Assembly: GCA_910589115.1 (NCBI GenBank)
Contig: CAJUSB010000023.1
Location: 1-32,205, forward strand
From: an uncultured Clostridia bacterium
Lineage (GTDB): Bacteria; Bacillota; Clostridia; Oscillospirales; Butyricicoccaceae
Length of the DNA: 32,205 bases
Reading direction: 5' to 3'
Part shown: positions 1 to 7,686 of the stretch, piece by piece
Layout: each line of letters starts with the position of its first letter
Numbering within the stretch: position 1 is the stretch's first letter
The notes under the pieces: model-generated
Databases searched by the model: none
Told to the model about the DNA's origin: nothing
What the model saw: the letters and a program-made list of their open reading frames with translations, nothing else
Position numbers and translations under genes: made by a program

Positions 1-1677
1 GTTCAGAGAGTAAATGAAAAATGAATTGTGCGATGGATAAAAGACATGGAGGTCTTTCCCCCTGGATACCAAAAGATCCGCTATTCCGCTTCGCATACAA
101 TAAATACTATGGCAGTGCATCCCTAACCGAAATGCTTCTTCTGCAGTCAGTTCGATATAGTGCGTACCGGATATGGTATTTGCCTTATCCTGCACGCAAG
201 ACAAAACAATCAGGCCCTCCTGTTGAAGTTCATCAGCCTTTTTCTTCCATATTCGGTTGGAAATGCGCTGTAGTGTAAGTGATTCTGGGAAAAACAAGAC
301 TATTTTTTTAATATCACCGAAAAAAGCCACCTTCTTACGAAGCTCTTTTGGCAGCGATACATTTTGAAGCGGAAGTCTGTATGTGCAGTCCATATCTAAT
401 CCATAATAACGCAGCAACCATGGATAATATCGATCGGTCGAATATTGTAAATGAATCGGCCTGTAATAATTTGCTGACTCTGGATGTGCAAAAGGATGTG
501 TAACATAAATCCGTCCCTTTTCGGGGATTGGACAACGCCCTCCCAATGTTTCTAAATTCACATCCTGTAAATCAACGCATAATGAATCGCAGATATTATA
601 AAGTTTGGGGATAAATTGTTGTTCCTCGCGTACCATTAGAACTATTTTCCCCTTTATTCTTTTTTCCAGTTCGGGCTTCAGTGCAGATAGCAGCATTGTA
701 TGCCCCAAACCGCCGTTACATAGATAATAATATTTATCCTCTGACAGTTTACTTTGAAAAATTAACAGCTGACTGTCTTTATTATCCTTGATCTCATCCG
801 GCAAAAGCAGCTTCTTTTGATAATATTCAGCGGAACGTATCACTGGTTTTTCGCTGTTTGCATAAAGCTGAAGACGAAAACCGATTTGCAGCATACAGTC
901 AGAATAGATTTTATCAGCAATTACATTATCTGTCTGCCGGTTAAAGTCAATCGCACCCTGCATAAAATCATTCAAAAATGCAACCGGGGATTTTCCGGAA
1001 CAGATGCCCTCACCTGTACGTACGTAAACGCTCATCGGCATATCAATATAATAATAGTCGCCTTGCAGTATCAAATAGTAAAATTGTGAAAAATCAAACA
1101 GAAATGCTTCCTTATATCTCACTTGATCCAGTTTCATCGCCGATGATCGAATCATACGAGCCGAGCCATAAGGAATATAGCCTCCGTTTGTGATCGGAAC
1201 AAAATCTTTATATGTAAAAACTGTTTTTGTTCTCAAAATGCCTGCCGTCATTGCTTTCGACCCTTCCGGATATTCCCGAAAAGATTCACCTTCTGAAAAC
1301 AGATAGGTATCATGGCCGCAAAAGCTGCACTCCGAATGGTTTTCAAGTGCATTGATTTGTAATTCAATTTTTTTCGGATTACAATAAAAATCATCACCTT
1401 CCAGCAATACGCAATAGGGTGTATCAACAGAAGAGAATGCATTCCAGTAATTTGTCTGCGCTCCCTGATTTTTTTTCGTAAGGTATGGATAAATAATATT
1501 GGGATAACGCACCGCATATTGTTTTATAATATCTCCCGTTCCATCCGAGGAACCGTCATCGAACGCATGGATTTTATACGGATACTTAGACTCTTGCTCT
1601 AAAATCGAATCAAGTGCCCGAGCAATGGTGCGTTTATGATTATAAGAGATTAACAACACCGTGCACATATAATTCAT
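1..1677 (-). CDS. GT2 glycosyltransferase fused to a GT-B-like domain (3' end outside window)
   Basis: The reading frame is open for 559 codons from the ATG at 1677 to the window edge, with no stop when read codon by codon. Residues 1-110 look like a GT2 nucleotide-sugar fold: an early LLISYNH strand, DDGSSDGT, and LEGDD as the likely metal-binding DxD equivalent. Residues about 305-559 form a second domain starting near CNGGLGHTML and containing CMRSGIADLL and FYPSHNSFFI. This domain is clearly paralogous to the next gene upstream in the operon (1879-2700). Its GLGxTML start and layout recall GT9/heptosyltransferase-like GT-B proteins, but that assignment is inference. The start at 1677 has an AAAGGA about 12 nt upstream; an in-frame ATG at 1689 sits too close to that site. 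It is last of the visible operon, 201 nt after its neighbour. It probably adds two sugars, or one sugar plus a modification, to a surface polysaccharide. Acceptor and donor cannot be told. Confidence 0.82.
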   Translation of the reverse strand, partial: MNYMCTVLLISYNHKRTIARALDSILEQESKYPYKIHAFDDGSSDGTGDIIKQYAVRYPNIIYPYLTKKNQGAQTNYWNAFSSVDTPYCVLLEGDDFYCNPKKIELQINALENHSECSFCGHDTYLFSEGESFREYPEGSKAMTAGILRTKTVFTYKDFVPITNGGYIPYGSARMIRSSAMKLDQVRYKEAFLFDFSQFYYLILQGDYYYIDMPMSVYVRTGEGICSGKSPVAFLNDFMQGAIDFNRQTDNVIADKIYSDCMLQIGFRLQLYANSEKPVIRSAEYYQKKLLLPDEIKDNKDSQLLIFQSKLSEDKYYYLCNGGLGHTMLLSALKPELEKRIKGKIVLMVREEQQFIPKLYNICDSLCVDLQDVNLETLGGRCPIPEKGRIYVTHPFAHPESANYYRPIHLQYSTDRYYPWLLRYYGLDMDCTYRLPLQNVSLPKELRKKVAFFGDIKKIVLFFPESLTLQRISNRIWKKKADELQQEGLIVLSCVQDKANTISGTHYIELTAEEAFRLGMHCHSIYCMRSGIADLLVSRGKDLHVFYPSHNSFFIYSLN

Positions 1678-1878
1678 ATTTATGACCATTCCTTTCTACT
1701 GCACTCCAACACACCAAGGGGAATGAAATAGGTGCTGACACAGCAACGCAAATTATTGTATACTAATACGGAAAGAAGCAGGTAACTACAAAACACATAG
1801 AGATTAGAGAATACAACTATTAGTTGAACCAGATCCTTCTGATTCGGATGAAAAATTTAACTTTCTCTCCAATTTTAC

Positions 1879-2700
1879 TTACGATAATATAATCTGTTCG
1901 TCAATTTGAAGTCCGGGAAACATTTCATTCATTTCAAAAATGAAAAATGAATTATGCGATGAATGAAACACATGCAGGTTTGAACCTTTTTTAAAAATCG
2001 GATCGCAGAATCCACTCCGGATGGAATATACAGATCCACACTGCATTGCAAGCGCTACTGCATCAGAAACATCCATTTTAATAAAAATACTTCCCGGAAT
2101 CGTATTTGCTGGATTAACTACATTGGAAATCATTGAAAGACCTTGACTATTGAGTCTTTCAGCCAAATCTTTCCAAAAATAAAATGGTATAGGTGCAATT
2201 GAAGTTGCTTCCGGACTCAAAAGTACAATTTCACTCAATGGAGCAATTTTAATGCAAGCCTCTTTTATTTCTTTACTCAATTCTGGATAGCTTAAAGGAT
2301 ATTTCAATTTCGTTTCCGCTGGAATCCCTAAAAATTTTTGAAACCATGGTATATATCGAACCGTTAATGTAAGATAATGCATTGGCTTAAAATATTCCCA
2401 CAGCTCCGGATGTTTGCAGGGGCTGGCAGCATATACTTTCCCTTTCTTTGGCTTTGATTCTGTGTTTTTTTTAACAAAGTCTTCAGTTACGTCTTGACCA
2501 ATCACCAATGAATCCTTAATATGATACATTTCCGGGATAAATAAATGAGAAGGTTTCACTAAAAATCGAATCGGTGCCTGATACTTTTCTTCGAGTGCAT
2601 ATTTGTATCCACACGTCAGCATAGTATCGCCTAAACCAGCACAGCATTCAAAATAATAAGTATCCTTATCCAGCTGTTGAATTTCAGGAATAAATACCAA
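1879..2700 (-). CDS. Stand-alone GT-B-like glycan protein, paralogous to the C-terminal domain of the adjacent fusion
   Basis: About 273 residues with no signal peptide or membrane segment. Conserved blocks shared with the fusion protein at 1-1677 are a glycine motif near the N-terminus (CCAGLGDTML versus CNGGLGHTML), an FIPEMYHIKDSL block (FIPKLYNICDSL), a central LLSPEATS block (LFFPESLT), and a C-terminal YSIRSGFCDP then SHNSFFIF. The order resembles GT9-like glycosyltransferases, where a glycine-rich N-terminal loop and a C-terminal acidic/glycine motif bind the nucleotide sugar; the enzymatic call is inference. Start choice: GGAGGG at 2708-2713 lies 7 nt before a TTG at 2700. An in-frame TTG at 2715 would overlap that ribosome site, so 2700 is preferred. 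It begins just past the stop of the ATP-grasp/HAD gene (2703), which suggests translational coupling. Confidence 0.7.
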   Translation of the reverse strand: MVFIPEIQQLDKDTYYFECCAGLGDTMLTCGYKYALEEKYQAPIRFLVKPSHLFIPEMYHIKDSLVIGQDVTEDFVKKNTESKPKKGKVYAASPCKHPELWEYFKPMHYLTLTVRYIPWFQKFLGIPAETKLKYPLSYPELSKEIKEACIKIAPLSEIVLLSPEATSIAPIPFYFWKDLAERLNSQGLSMISNVVNPANTIPGSIFIKMDVSDAVALAMQCGSVYSIRSGFCDPIFKKGSNLHVFHSSHNSFFIFEMNEMFPGLQIDEQIILS

Positions 2701-2702
2701 TT

Positions 2703-3998
2703 TTATACCCTCCAATCCAGCAGCACTTCTATGCCGTCCACGTCAAAAACCGGAATATTAAATCGATCATGGACCGCTTTCCGTTCCGCAAAGGAATTAT
2801 CAATAAAAATTGCACCTTTTGGTCTAATAAAATCTGTTTTTTGCTGTTCAAAGGAAATGGAACAAATCTCTTCAAATAAGTCTGTCATAATGCAGCATTT
2901 ACTCAGATATTCCTCTGTACTTTCTTCATGATCAAAAGAGTGACGGGTCAGCAGTATAATCGGAATTCCCTGGTTCCTGCATTGATAAACAAACCGAATC
3001 ATATTCAGACAAACTGTCCCATTCACTGTCAGAGTATCATCCAGATCCATATAAACCCTTTCGTATGCGTAATCTATCTGGTAACGGGCAATCAGAGTCC
3101 GGTCTGTAACAACCTGATAATCATTGCAAAAAACACTGATGTCGCGCCCAACCGCTGTATAAACGCTCAGAAGGGGCAAATTTACTCCCCGTGCTCTGGT
3201 CAAACACATTGTTCCGGAGCATCTGGTTGAAATCTCCATTAACTTAAACTGTCCATCCGCAGATTTCCGAACCTGAAAATACCAAAGTCCCAAAAAATGA
3301 AGTCTGGAATTGATCGTATCAGCAATGTTCCATATCTCATCGGAAAGCAATTCGCTGGAACCATTGACGGTCATGCCTGCAAGAATGCGTTTACGCGACC
3401 TTGGAAAAACACCGCGCAGGCTGCCCTCTCGGTCCGTAATGCAGTCTACTGTAAGCTCTTCACCAGGGAGATATTCGCAAATCACCATATCCTCCCAATC
3501 TATGCGGCTTGGGATGTCCTCCTCGCCAGTAAGCAGAAACGCGCCAACTGCCCCCTGTCCCTTCCTCGGCTTTACAAAAACGGGATAACATCCAACCTCT
3601 GCATCAACACGGGGACAAAATCCACAGTCTCGAAATAATTCAAACGTTCTCTTTTTATCGCGGCATATCCCAGCGGTCCAGGCATCTGCTACGATGACCT
3701 TCGCATTGATCTCCGGCTGATGGATCGACAGGAATTCTGCTGCCGTATCATGCGTCGGGAAAATCACATGAATTTCCTTTTCTGCAATCAAACGGTTCAG
3801 CGCCTCAATAAATTCCGGGTCTGAAATCATTGGAAGCCCAGATGTATAGTCCCGAAACACATAGCCGCCATGCCGGTCAAGAGAGGATGCACCATATAAC
3901 CGAATATTGACGCAGGCAGACAGGGCGTCATGAAGTTCAACAGCGTTCACTTCCCCCGCAGGAAAAACCAGAACCCCTATTTTGTCTTTTTGAATCAC
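2703..3998 (-). CDS. ATP-grasp (CarB-like) / HAD phosphatase fusion
   Basis: This 431-residue protein has two parts. Residues about 1-300 resemble an ATP-grasp ligase of the carbamoyl-phosphate-synthase-like type: a Rossmann-like start (VLVFPAGEVNA), an ATP-binding KPRKGQGAVG loop, VICEYLPGEELTVD, and the metal-binding LMEISTRCSG segment. Residues about 315-431 are a HAD-like domain with motif I MDLDDTL, a Thr in ILLTRH (motif II) and FIDNS near the C-terminus (motif IV-like). ATP-grasp enzymes join a carboxylate to an amine or similar nucleophile through an acyl phosphate, and HAD domains remove phosphate, so the pair could decorate a sugar or its precursor in the glycan made by this operon. 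The start is GTG at 3998 with AGGAG 7 nt upstream. It lies 11 nt after the aminotransferase gene. Such proteins are often mislabelled as carbamoyl-phosphate synthase; there is no glutaminase partner here. Confidence 0.75.
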   Translation of the reverse strand: MIQKDKIGVLVFPAGEVNAVELHDALSACVNIRLYGASSLDRHGGYVFRDYTSGLPMISDPEFIEALNRLIAEKEIHVIFPTHDTAAEFLSIHQPEINAKVIVADAWTAGICRDKKRTFELFRDCGFCPRVDAEVGCYPVFVKPRKGQGAVGAFLLTGEEDIPSRIDWEDMVICEYLPGEELTVDCITDREGSLRGVFPRSRKRILAGMTVNGSSELLSDEIWNIADTINSRLHFLGLWYFQVRKSADGQFKLMEISTRCSGTMCLTRARGVNLPLLSVYTAVGRDISVFCNDYQVVTDRTLIARYQIDYAYERVYMDLDDTLTVNGTVCLNMIRFVYQCRNQGIPIILLTRHSFDHEESTEEYLSKCCIMTDLFEEICSISFEQQKTDFIRPKGAIFIDNSFAERKAVHDRFNIPVFDVDGIEVLLDWRV

Positions 3999-4009
3999 AA
4001 GTTTTCTCC

Positions 4010-4954
4010 TTACATTTTCAGATTTCTAAAGATACATTCCGAAATCCTGAGCATATCATCCCTTCCATACCTTTGATCGATTGGAAGCGGCAGCAAATAA
4101 TGTTCCATATATTCGCCGGTGTCCGTATCCTTCTGTCCCTTCCAAAAGGTTGGTACAAAGATGTTTTCAGAAATCAGTTTTTCACGCAAGCCGTCTTTTT
4201 TGCAGATAAATGGATATGCCATCGGAACTTCTGCCTCTGCAAGTGTTCCCTTCCATTCATTGAGATCGCTCAATGATTCCTGCAATACGGCATAATTTGA
4301 ACGGCGTGTTTCTGCGCATTGATGATAAGAAATACCTTTTAATATTTTTTGCGTCAGCTTGGACATTGTCTTAATAGCTGCCCCACAAAGAAGGTTTTCA
4401 TTTTGCAGAAAATCTCTATAACCGGGCTGGGGACCTGACTCAACCCGTTCCAAAAGGTGTGCAAAACGGTTAACAGAATGATCCTGCTTTAATTCATTTG
4501 AAACTGCTTTATCCATAAAAAGATATGCCCCATCCGGAACGCCAAAAAACTTTCTTGCAGAGTTAAAAGCCGCAAGACCTACTGGCGAGCTGTAAAAACT
4601 TTGAGAACAGTCTATAATCAGCCGTTCGTATTTCTTTGCAAGAAGATTTGAGTTTTCCGTACAGACACCTAAATAGTTTGTATATAAAATATATGCATCT
4701 TTTGGGAACGCAACGAGTGGCATAAAATTACGGTCCACAGAATAATATTCCATTTCACAATGTTCCATTTGGATTGCATCCCAAACAACCGGACAAGTGT
4801 AACGCGGAACATACAGTTTGCGGATATGAAATGTTTGGATCAAATAGCGCAGGCAGTTCCTTGCGGTATTTATCCGAAGTACATTTTCCCAATATTCCAC
4901 TCCGTTATATGTTTCCAATTCAAAATAGCCCCCGATTGGATGGTTCGGTTCCAT
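4010..4954 (-). CDS. DegT/DnrJ/EryC1/StrS-type aminotransferase-like protein
   Basis: The 314-residue product resembles the PLP-dependent sugar aminotransferase fold. Visible marks are LYVPRYTCP early on, LIIDCSQSF (equivalent to the ED-AQ block that stacks on PLP) and FNSARKFFGVPDGAYLF, whose Lys fits the Schiff-base position, followed by the glycine/acid stretch. At 314 residues it is shorter than the usual 370-400 of DegT enzymes, so the C-terminal small domain may be reduced. A 4-amino or 3-amino sugar product for the surrounding polysaccharide operon is the likely role, though this short subgroup is poorly characterised and might be non-enzymatic. The start ATG overlaps the stop of the GT2 gene by one base (TAATG), typical of coupled translation. 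AGGAG lies in the end of the upstream gene. Confidence 0.72.
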   Translation of the reverse strand: MEPNHPIGGYFELETYNGVEYWENVLRINTARNCLRYLIQTFHIRKLYVPRYTCPVVWDAIQMEHCEMEYYSVDRNFMPLVAFPKDAYILYTNYLGVCTENSNLLAKKYERLIIDCSQSFYSSPVGLAAFNSARKFFGVPDGAYLFMDKAVSNELKQDHSVNRFAHLLERVESGPQPGYRDFLQNENLLCGAAIKTMSKLTQKILKGISYHQCAETRRSNYAVLQESLSDLNEWKGTLAEAEVPMAYPFICKKDGLREKLISENIFVPTFWKGQKDTDTGEYMEHYLLPLPIDQRYGRDDMLRISECIFRNLKM

Positions 4955-5883
4955 TATGTAAAATCTCCTTTATTTTTTCTGTTCCGAAGAAATTTGCGCC
5001 ACTCCTGCAACAGCTTTTTACAGCAGTCCATAGAGTCCGAAGATCGAAAAAGAATTGCTTTCAAAAAAGTTTTTACCACCAATCTCAATCGAAAGCCATC
5101 AAAACGGATACAACACCCTCCTGCTTGAAGATAACTTTCCAACTGATTGGCTATTTTCATATCTGTAAGTTTTCCATATGAATCGAAAGCAAATTCAATA
5201 GACGTCAGACTGCTGCTGTCTTTTTCAAGAACCTGACGGTAGCAAGCCATATTGTCATCTAACCTTACAATCGTTCCCCTGCTGGATAAAAGCACTGCAA
5301 TTGTACGATCCGCAATATTCCGATGCACTTTCTCAATTAACTCAATTACAGATGGATTATTAAGAAAAATATTCCGATACACCATAGAAACCGGATGCCC
5401 GGGAAGATAAATTCCCTTAAAATCAGACAAAGTATAAATACGTGTATTTTTCACCCAAGAAAGCGATTGCTTCTGGTAGGGAGTCCCATCCTTATCCACC
5501 AAAGTGACTTTATGCGTACAGCCAATATATTCTGCGTGGCACTCCAGAAAATTGACCTGCTTTTGCAGTTTCCTCGGATCTGTCCAGTAGTCATCACCCT
5601 CACAGCTGGCAATATATTTTCCGCGCGCCTGCTTCAGAAGCACAGCCAGATTTGCGCTTCCTCCCATGTTACATTCATGCGTATAAACACGTATCCGTTT
5701 ATCTCTCGGATACATGAATTCCTCTATTATTTGTGCGGTTCGATCCGTTGATGAATCATTCCCAATAAGGACTTCATAGGAAAAGGAAGTGTTTTGCGAT
5801 AATACACTTGTCAGTGCTTGGCGGATATATTTCTCGTGATTATATGTCAGCATAATAATGCTGACCATTATGTTTTCTCTCAT
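4954..5883 (-). CDS. GT2 family glycosyltransferase
   Basis: The 309-residue product has the standard GT2 start (VSIIMLTYNHEKYI), the nucleotide-binding GNDSSTDRT motif and a CEGDDYW block containing the DxD-type metal site, followed by a DPRKLQKQ segment. A helical, basic C-terminus (about 255-305, ending with several Arg and Lys) may touch the membrane, but no clear transmembrane helix is seen. It would transfer a sugar from a nucleotide donor to a lipid-linked surface glycan intermediate; the linkage is unknown. The first ATG (5883) lacks a good ribosome site. The ATG at 5868 has AGAGAA six bases upstream and gives the usual MVSIIMLTYN start, so 5868 is a credible alternative. It follows the recombinase-like gene by 4 nt and overlaps the aminotransferase gene by one base. 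Confidence 0.85.
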   Translation of the reverse strand: MRENIMVSIIMLTYNHEKYIRQALTSVLSQNTSFSYEVLIGNDSSTDRTAQIIEEFMYPRDKRIRVYTHECNMGGSANLAVLLKQARGKYIASCEGDDYWTDPRKLQKQVNFLECHAEYIGCTHKVTLVDKDGTPYQKQSLSWVKNTRIYTLSDFKGIYLPGHPVSMVYRNIFLNNPSVIELIEKVHRNIADRTIAVLLSSRGTIVRLDDNMACYRQVLEKDSSSLTSIEFAFDSYGKLTDMKIANQLESYLQAGGCCIRFDGFRLRLVVKTFLKAILFRSSDSMDCCKKLLQEWRKFLRNRKNKGDFT

Positions 5884-5887
5884 TACG

Positions 5888-6778
5888 CTAATATAAAGAG
5901 GAATTGTTCCATCCGATTTCCAACTGTTCCTCTTCTAAAAGTCGATTATATGCCTGCTCGACCAGCACCTTCACATTATTCTCTAATTCCATTTGTGTGG
6001 ACTGATACAGCTTTCGCAAACAAAGCGGGTTACCCTTCTCTTCCGGCAGATATGCTTCCTCGCAGACGGAGCGGATAATCCGAAAAATATGGACACGGCT
6101 TAATGGATTTTTACCTCTTCCAGTAAAAACCGATCCGGTTTCATATCCATGAGATTTGACGTAATTCAGAAGCTCTTTTTGCAGTATTTCCGGAATTCTT
6201 AAAATATACTTATTATGATGAAAATCAATAATCAGTTTTCCCTCTTTGACCGCTTCCACTGTTAATTTCGGAAGCTCCTGTATTGCCATACCGGTAGTAG
6301 CAAGCAGTTTTATCAGCAAATATGCACGATCGTCACCAAGTTCCTTTGCTGTTCTTAACATTCGTAAATATTCTGCTCGGCTAAGCTCTGACTGCGTATC
6401 TTTAGGGTTCTCTAAACAGTCCTGCATTCGATATTTTTGTTGACCGAAAAAATCGAGATATTTATTTGCAACTTTCAAAAAAGTATTTACTGAACCATGG
6501 ACATAGCCCTTTTTTATCAAGGTATCACGCCATTCCTTAAGCGTCCCTTGTCGGATCATCTTATCTTCTGGAAGAAAATCATAAAAGTCTTTCAAATTGT
6601 GTGCATATCCACTGATTGTTTTATTTGCATAGTTGAGCTGACGATAGTTTTCCAGAAACTGTTCCATGTTTTCCTTGCTCATGCGGAAACCAGGGTCGTT
6701 CTCGCTTGGAACCGGTATCTGCGGCTCAATCCGACTCCCGGCATGATGGCCGTGGCTTGAATATCGCATTTCCTGCAT
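5888..6778 (-). CDS. Degenerate tyrosine-recombinase-like protein heading the glycan operon
   Basis: About 296 residues with the architecture of a phage-type integrase. An N-terminal SAM-like core-binding region (about residues 30-125, MEQFLENYRQ through GSVNTFLKVANKYLDFFG) is followed by a catalytic-domain-like region. Catalytic positions look lost: the first Arg of the TGxR box is Ala (TTGMAIQEL), the HxLRH box reads LCLRKL (Arg kept, both His lost), and no HxLGH...Tyr tail is found; the end reads EQAYNRLLEEEQLEIGW. The frame is otherwise intact, so this looks like a conserved non-cleaving DNA-binding relative rather than fresh decay. It sits first in the operon, 4 nt before the GT2 gene, which suggests a regulatory role for surface-glycan expression (inference). 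The start is uncertain: ATG 6778, ATG 6769 (purine-rich AGGGGG 9 nt upstream) or TTG 6808. Confidence 0.7.
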   Translation of the reverse strand: MQEMRYSSHGHHAGSRIEPQIPVPSENDPGFRMSKENMEQFLENYRQLNYANKTISGYAHNLKDFYDFLPEDKMIRQGTLKEWRDTLIKKGYVHGSVNTFLKVANKYLDFFGQQKYRMQDCLENPKDTQSELSRAEYLRMLRTAKELGDDRAYLLIKLLATTGMAIQELPKLTVEAVKEGKLIIDFHHNKYILRIPEILQKELLNYVKSHGYETGSVFTGRGKNPLSRVHIFRIIRSVCEEAYLPEEKGNPLCLRKLYQSTQMELENNVKVLVEQAYNRLLEEEQLEIGWNNSSLY

Positions 6779-6945
6779 CCCCCTTTTGCCACCTCTGCAA
6801 TTTTCCAATATGTATCCTTCTCAATATGCGGTTGAATTTTTCAGGCATTTTTACGATAAAAAACTGCAAAAACATTAGGATAGTTTAGACAGAAAAGTAA
6901 AATTCATCAATTTTTTCTACAAAAATTCTCTTGCATTTTTATAAA

Positions 6946-6957
6946 TTTAGTGCTAAA
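6946..6957. promoter_or_regulatory. 12-bp palindrome between divergent genes
   Basis: TTTAGTGCTAAA is a perfect palindrome in the AT-rich gap between the glycan operon (leftward) and the compact recombinase gene (rightward). It could be an operator for either direction. No clear leftward promoter was identified in 6779-6980, although the region is AT-rich and must hold one if the operon starts here. Confidence 0.3.
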
Positions 6958-6986
6958 ATAAGTAATAGTCTATTGAAAATGTTACA

Positions 6987-7037
6987 AAACCCTCCCTGAA
7001 TATGGTATAATGGATACACCACATTCAAGGAGGGTTT
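6987..7037. repeat. 15-bp inverted repeat enclosing the recombinase promoter
   Basis: The arms 6987-7001 and 7023-7037 are reverse complements with a single mismatch, separated by 21 bp. The spacer contains the TATAAT -10 element, and the right arm contains the AAGGAGGG ribosome binding site of the recombinase gene. Because the left arm lies upstream of the likely transcription start, the repeat cannot act mainly as an mRNA hairpin from this promoter. A protein-binding or recombination site fits better. Confidence 0.7.
7003..7011 (+). promoter_or_regulatory. Extended -10 promoter of the compact recombinase
   Basis: TGGTATAAT gives a consensus extended -10 (TATAAT at 7006-7011). The -35 is weak (TTACAA at 6982-6987, spacer 18). 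The transcription start would fall near 7018, and the start codon is at 7046. Confidence 0.65.
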
Positions 7038-7045
7038 CAATTATT

Positions 7046-7618
7046 ATGGCAGCTACAGAACCTATTCGGGATAAAAAACAACTCAAAAAGCTCGCAAACT
7101 ACTTTTTAACGCGGGGCCAACTGCGCAATTACGCAATGGTCGTCGTTGGCGCATGTACAGCGCTGCGCATCAGCGATCTGTTACGTTTGCGTTGGTCGGA
7201 CGTATACGATGAAGAGCGGCAGGCATTCCGTGCGCATGTTACATTGACCGAAAAAAAAACCGGAAAGGTGAAAACCATCGCGCTCAATAAACAAGCGGTA
7301 GCTGCTTTGACGTTATATTTTCCACACCGCCGTGGGGAATTTATCTTCGCAAACAATCGAAAAGGTAACCGTGCAATCTCACGCGTGCAGGCATGGCGCA
7401 TCATTCACGCCGCTGTGCTGGCCGTCAATATTGCGGGAAAAATCGCCTGTCACAGTCTGCGAAAAACCTGGGGATACCACGCCTGGACAAGTAAAGCTGT
7501 CTCGCCGGTCATTATTATGGACATTTTTAATCACAGCAGCTACGAGGTAACACGAAGATACCTCGGCATAACACAGGACGACCTTGACAAAGCATACCTA
7601 TGTATGGACCTCTTTTAA
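7046..7618 (+). CDS. Compact tyrosine recombinase (catalytic domain only)
   Basis: The 190-residue protein corresponds to a tyrosine recombinase catalytic domain without the usual N-terminal core-binding domain. Expected catalytic residues can be placed: Arg in ACTALRISDLLRL, Lys in the KKTGKVKTI beta-turn, the His/Arg box CHSLRKTWGYH, a later His in NHSSYEVTRRY, and the nucleophile Tyr in RRYLGI. It is therefore likely active, unlike its degenerate neighbour. Start: AAGGAGGG at 7027-7034 is 11 nt from ATG 7046; an upstream in-frame ATG at 7010 lies inside the promoter -10 and is rejected. Its promoter is enclosed by an inverted repeat, suggesting self-regulation or an adjacent target. It diverges from the glycan operon and abuts an IS remnant, so it may control DNA rearrangement here or be left over from a mobile element. 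Confidence 0.8.
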   Translation: MAATEPIRDKKQLKKLANYFLTRGQLRNYAMVVVGACTALRISDLLRLRWSDVYDEERQAFRAHVTLTEKKTGKVKTIALNKQAVAALTLYFPHRRGEFIFANNRKGNRAISRVQAWRIIHAAVLAVNIAGKIACHSLRKTWGYHAWTSKAVSPVIIMDIFNHSSYEVTRRYLGITQDDLDKAYLCMDLF

Positions 7619-7686
7619 GAGGATTATTATATTGTGTTTATAAAAGTTGAAAGTTCTTCTTTTGTTTGAAAAATGTCATAACTTCG

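Noticed and set aside
1248..1517. 89-codon minus-strand frame
   Set aside because: It is an out-of-frame shadow of the GT2 fusion, whose frame is open from 1677 to the window edge.
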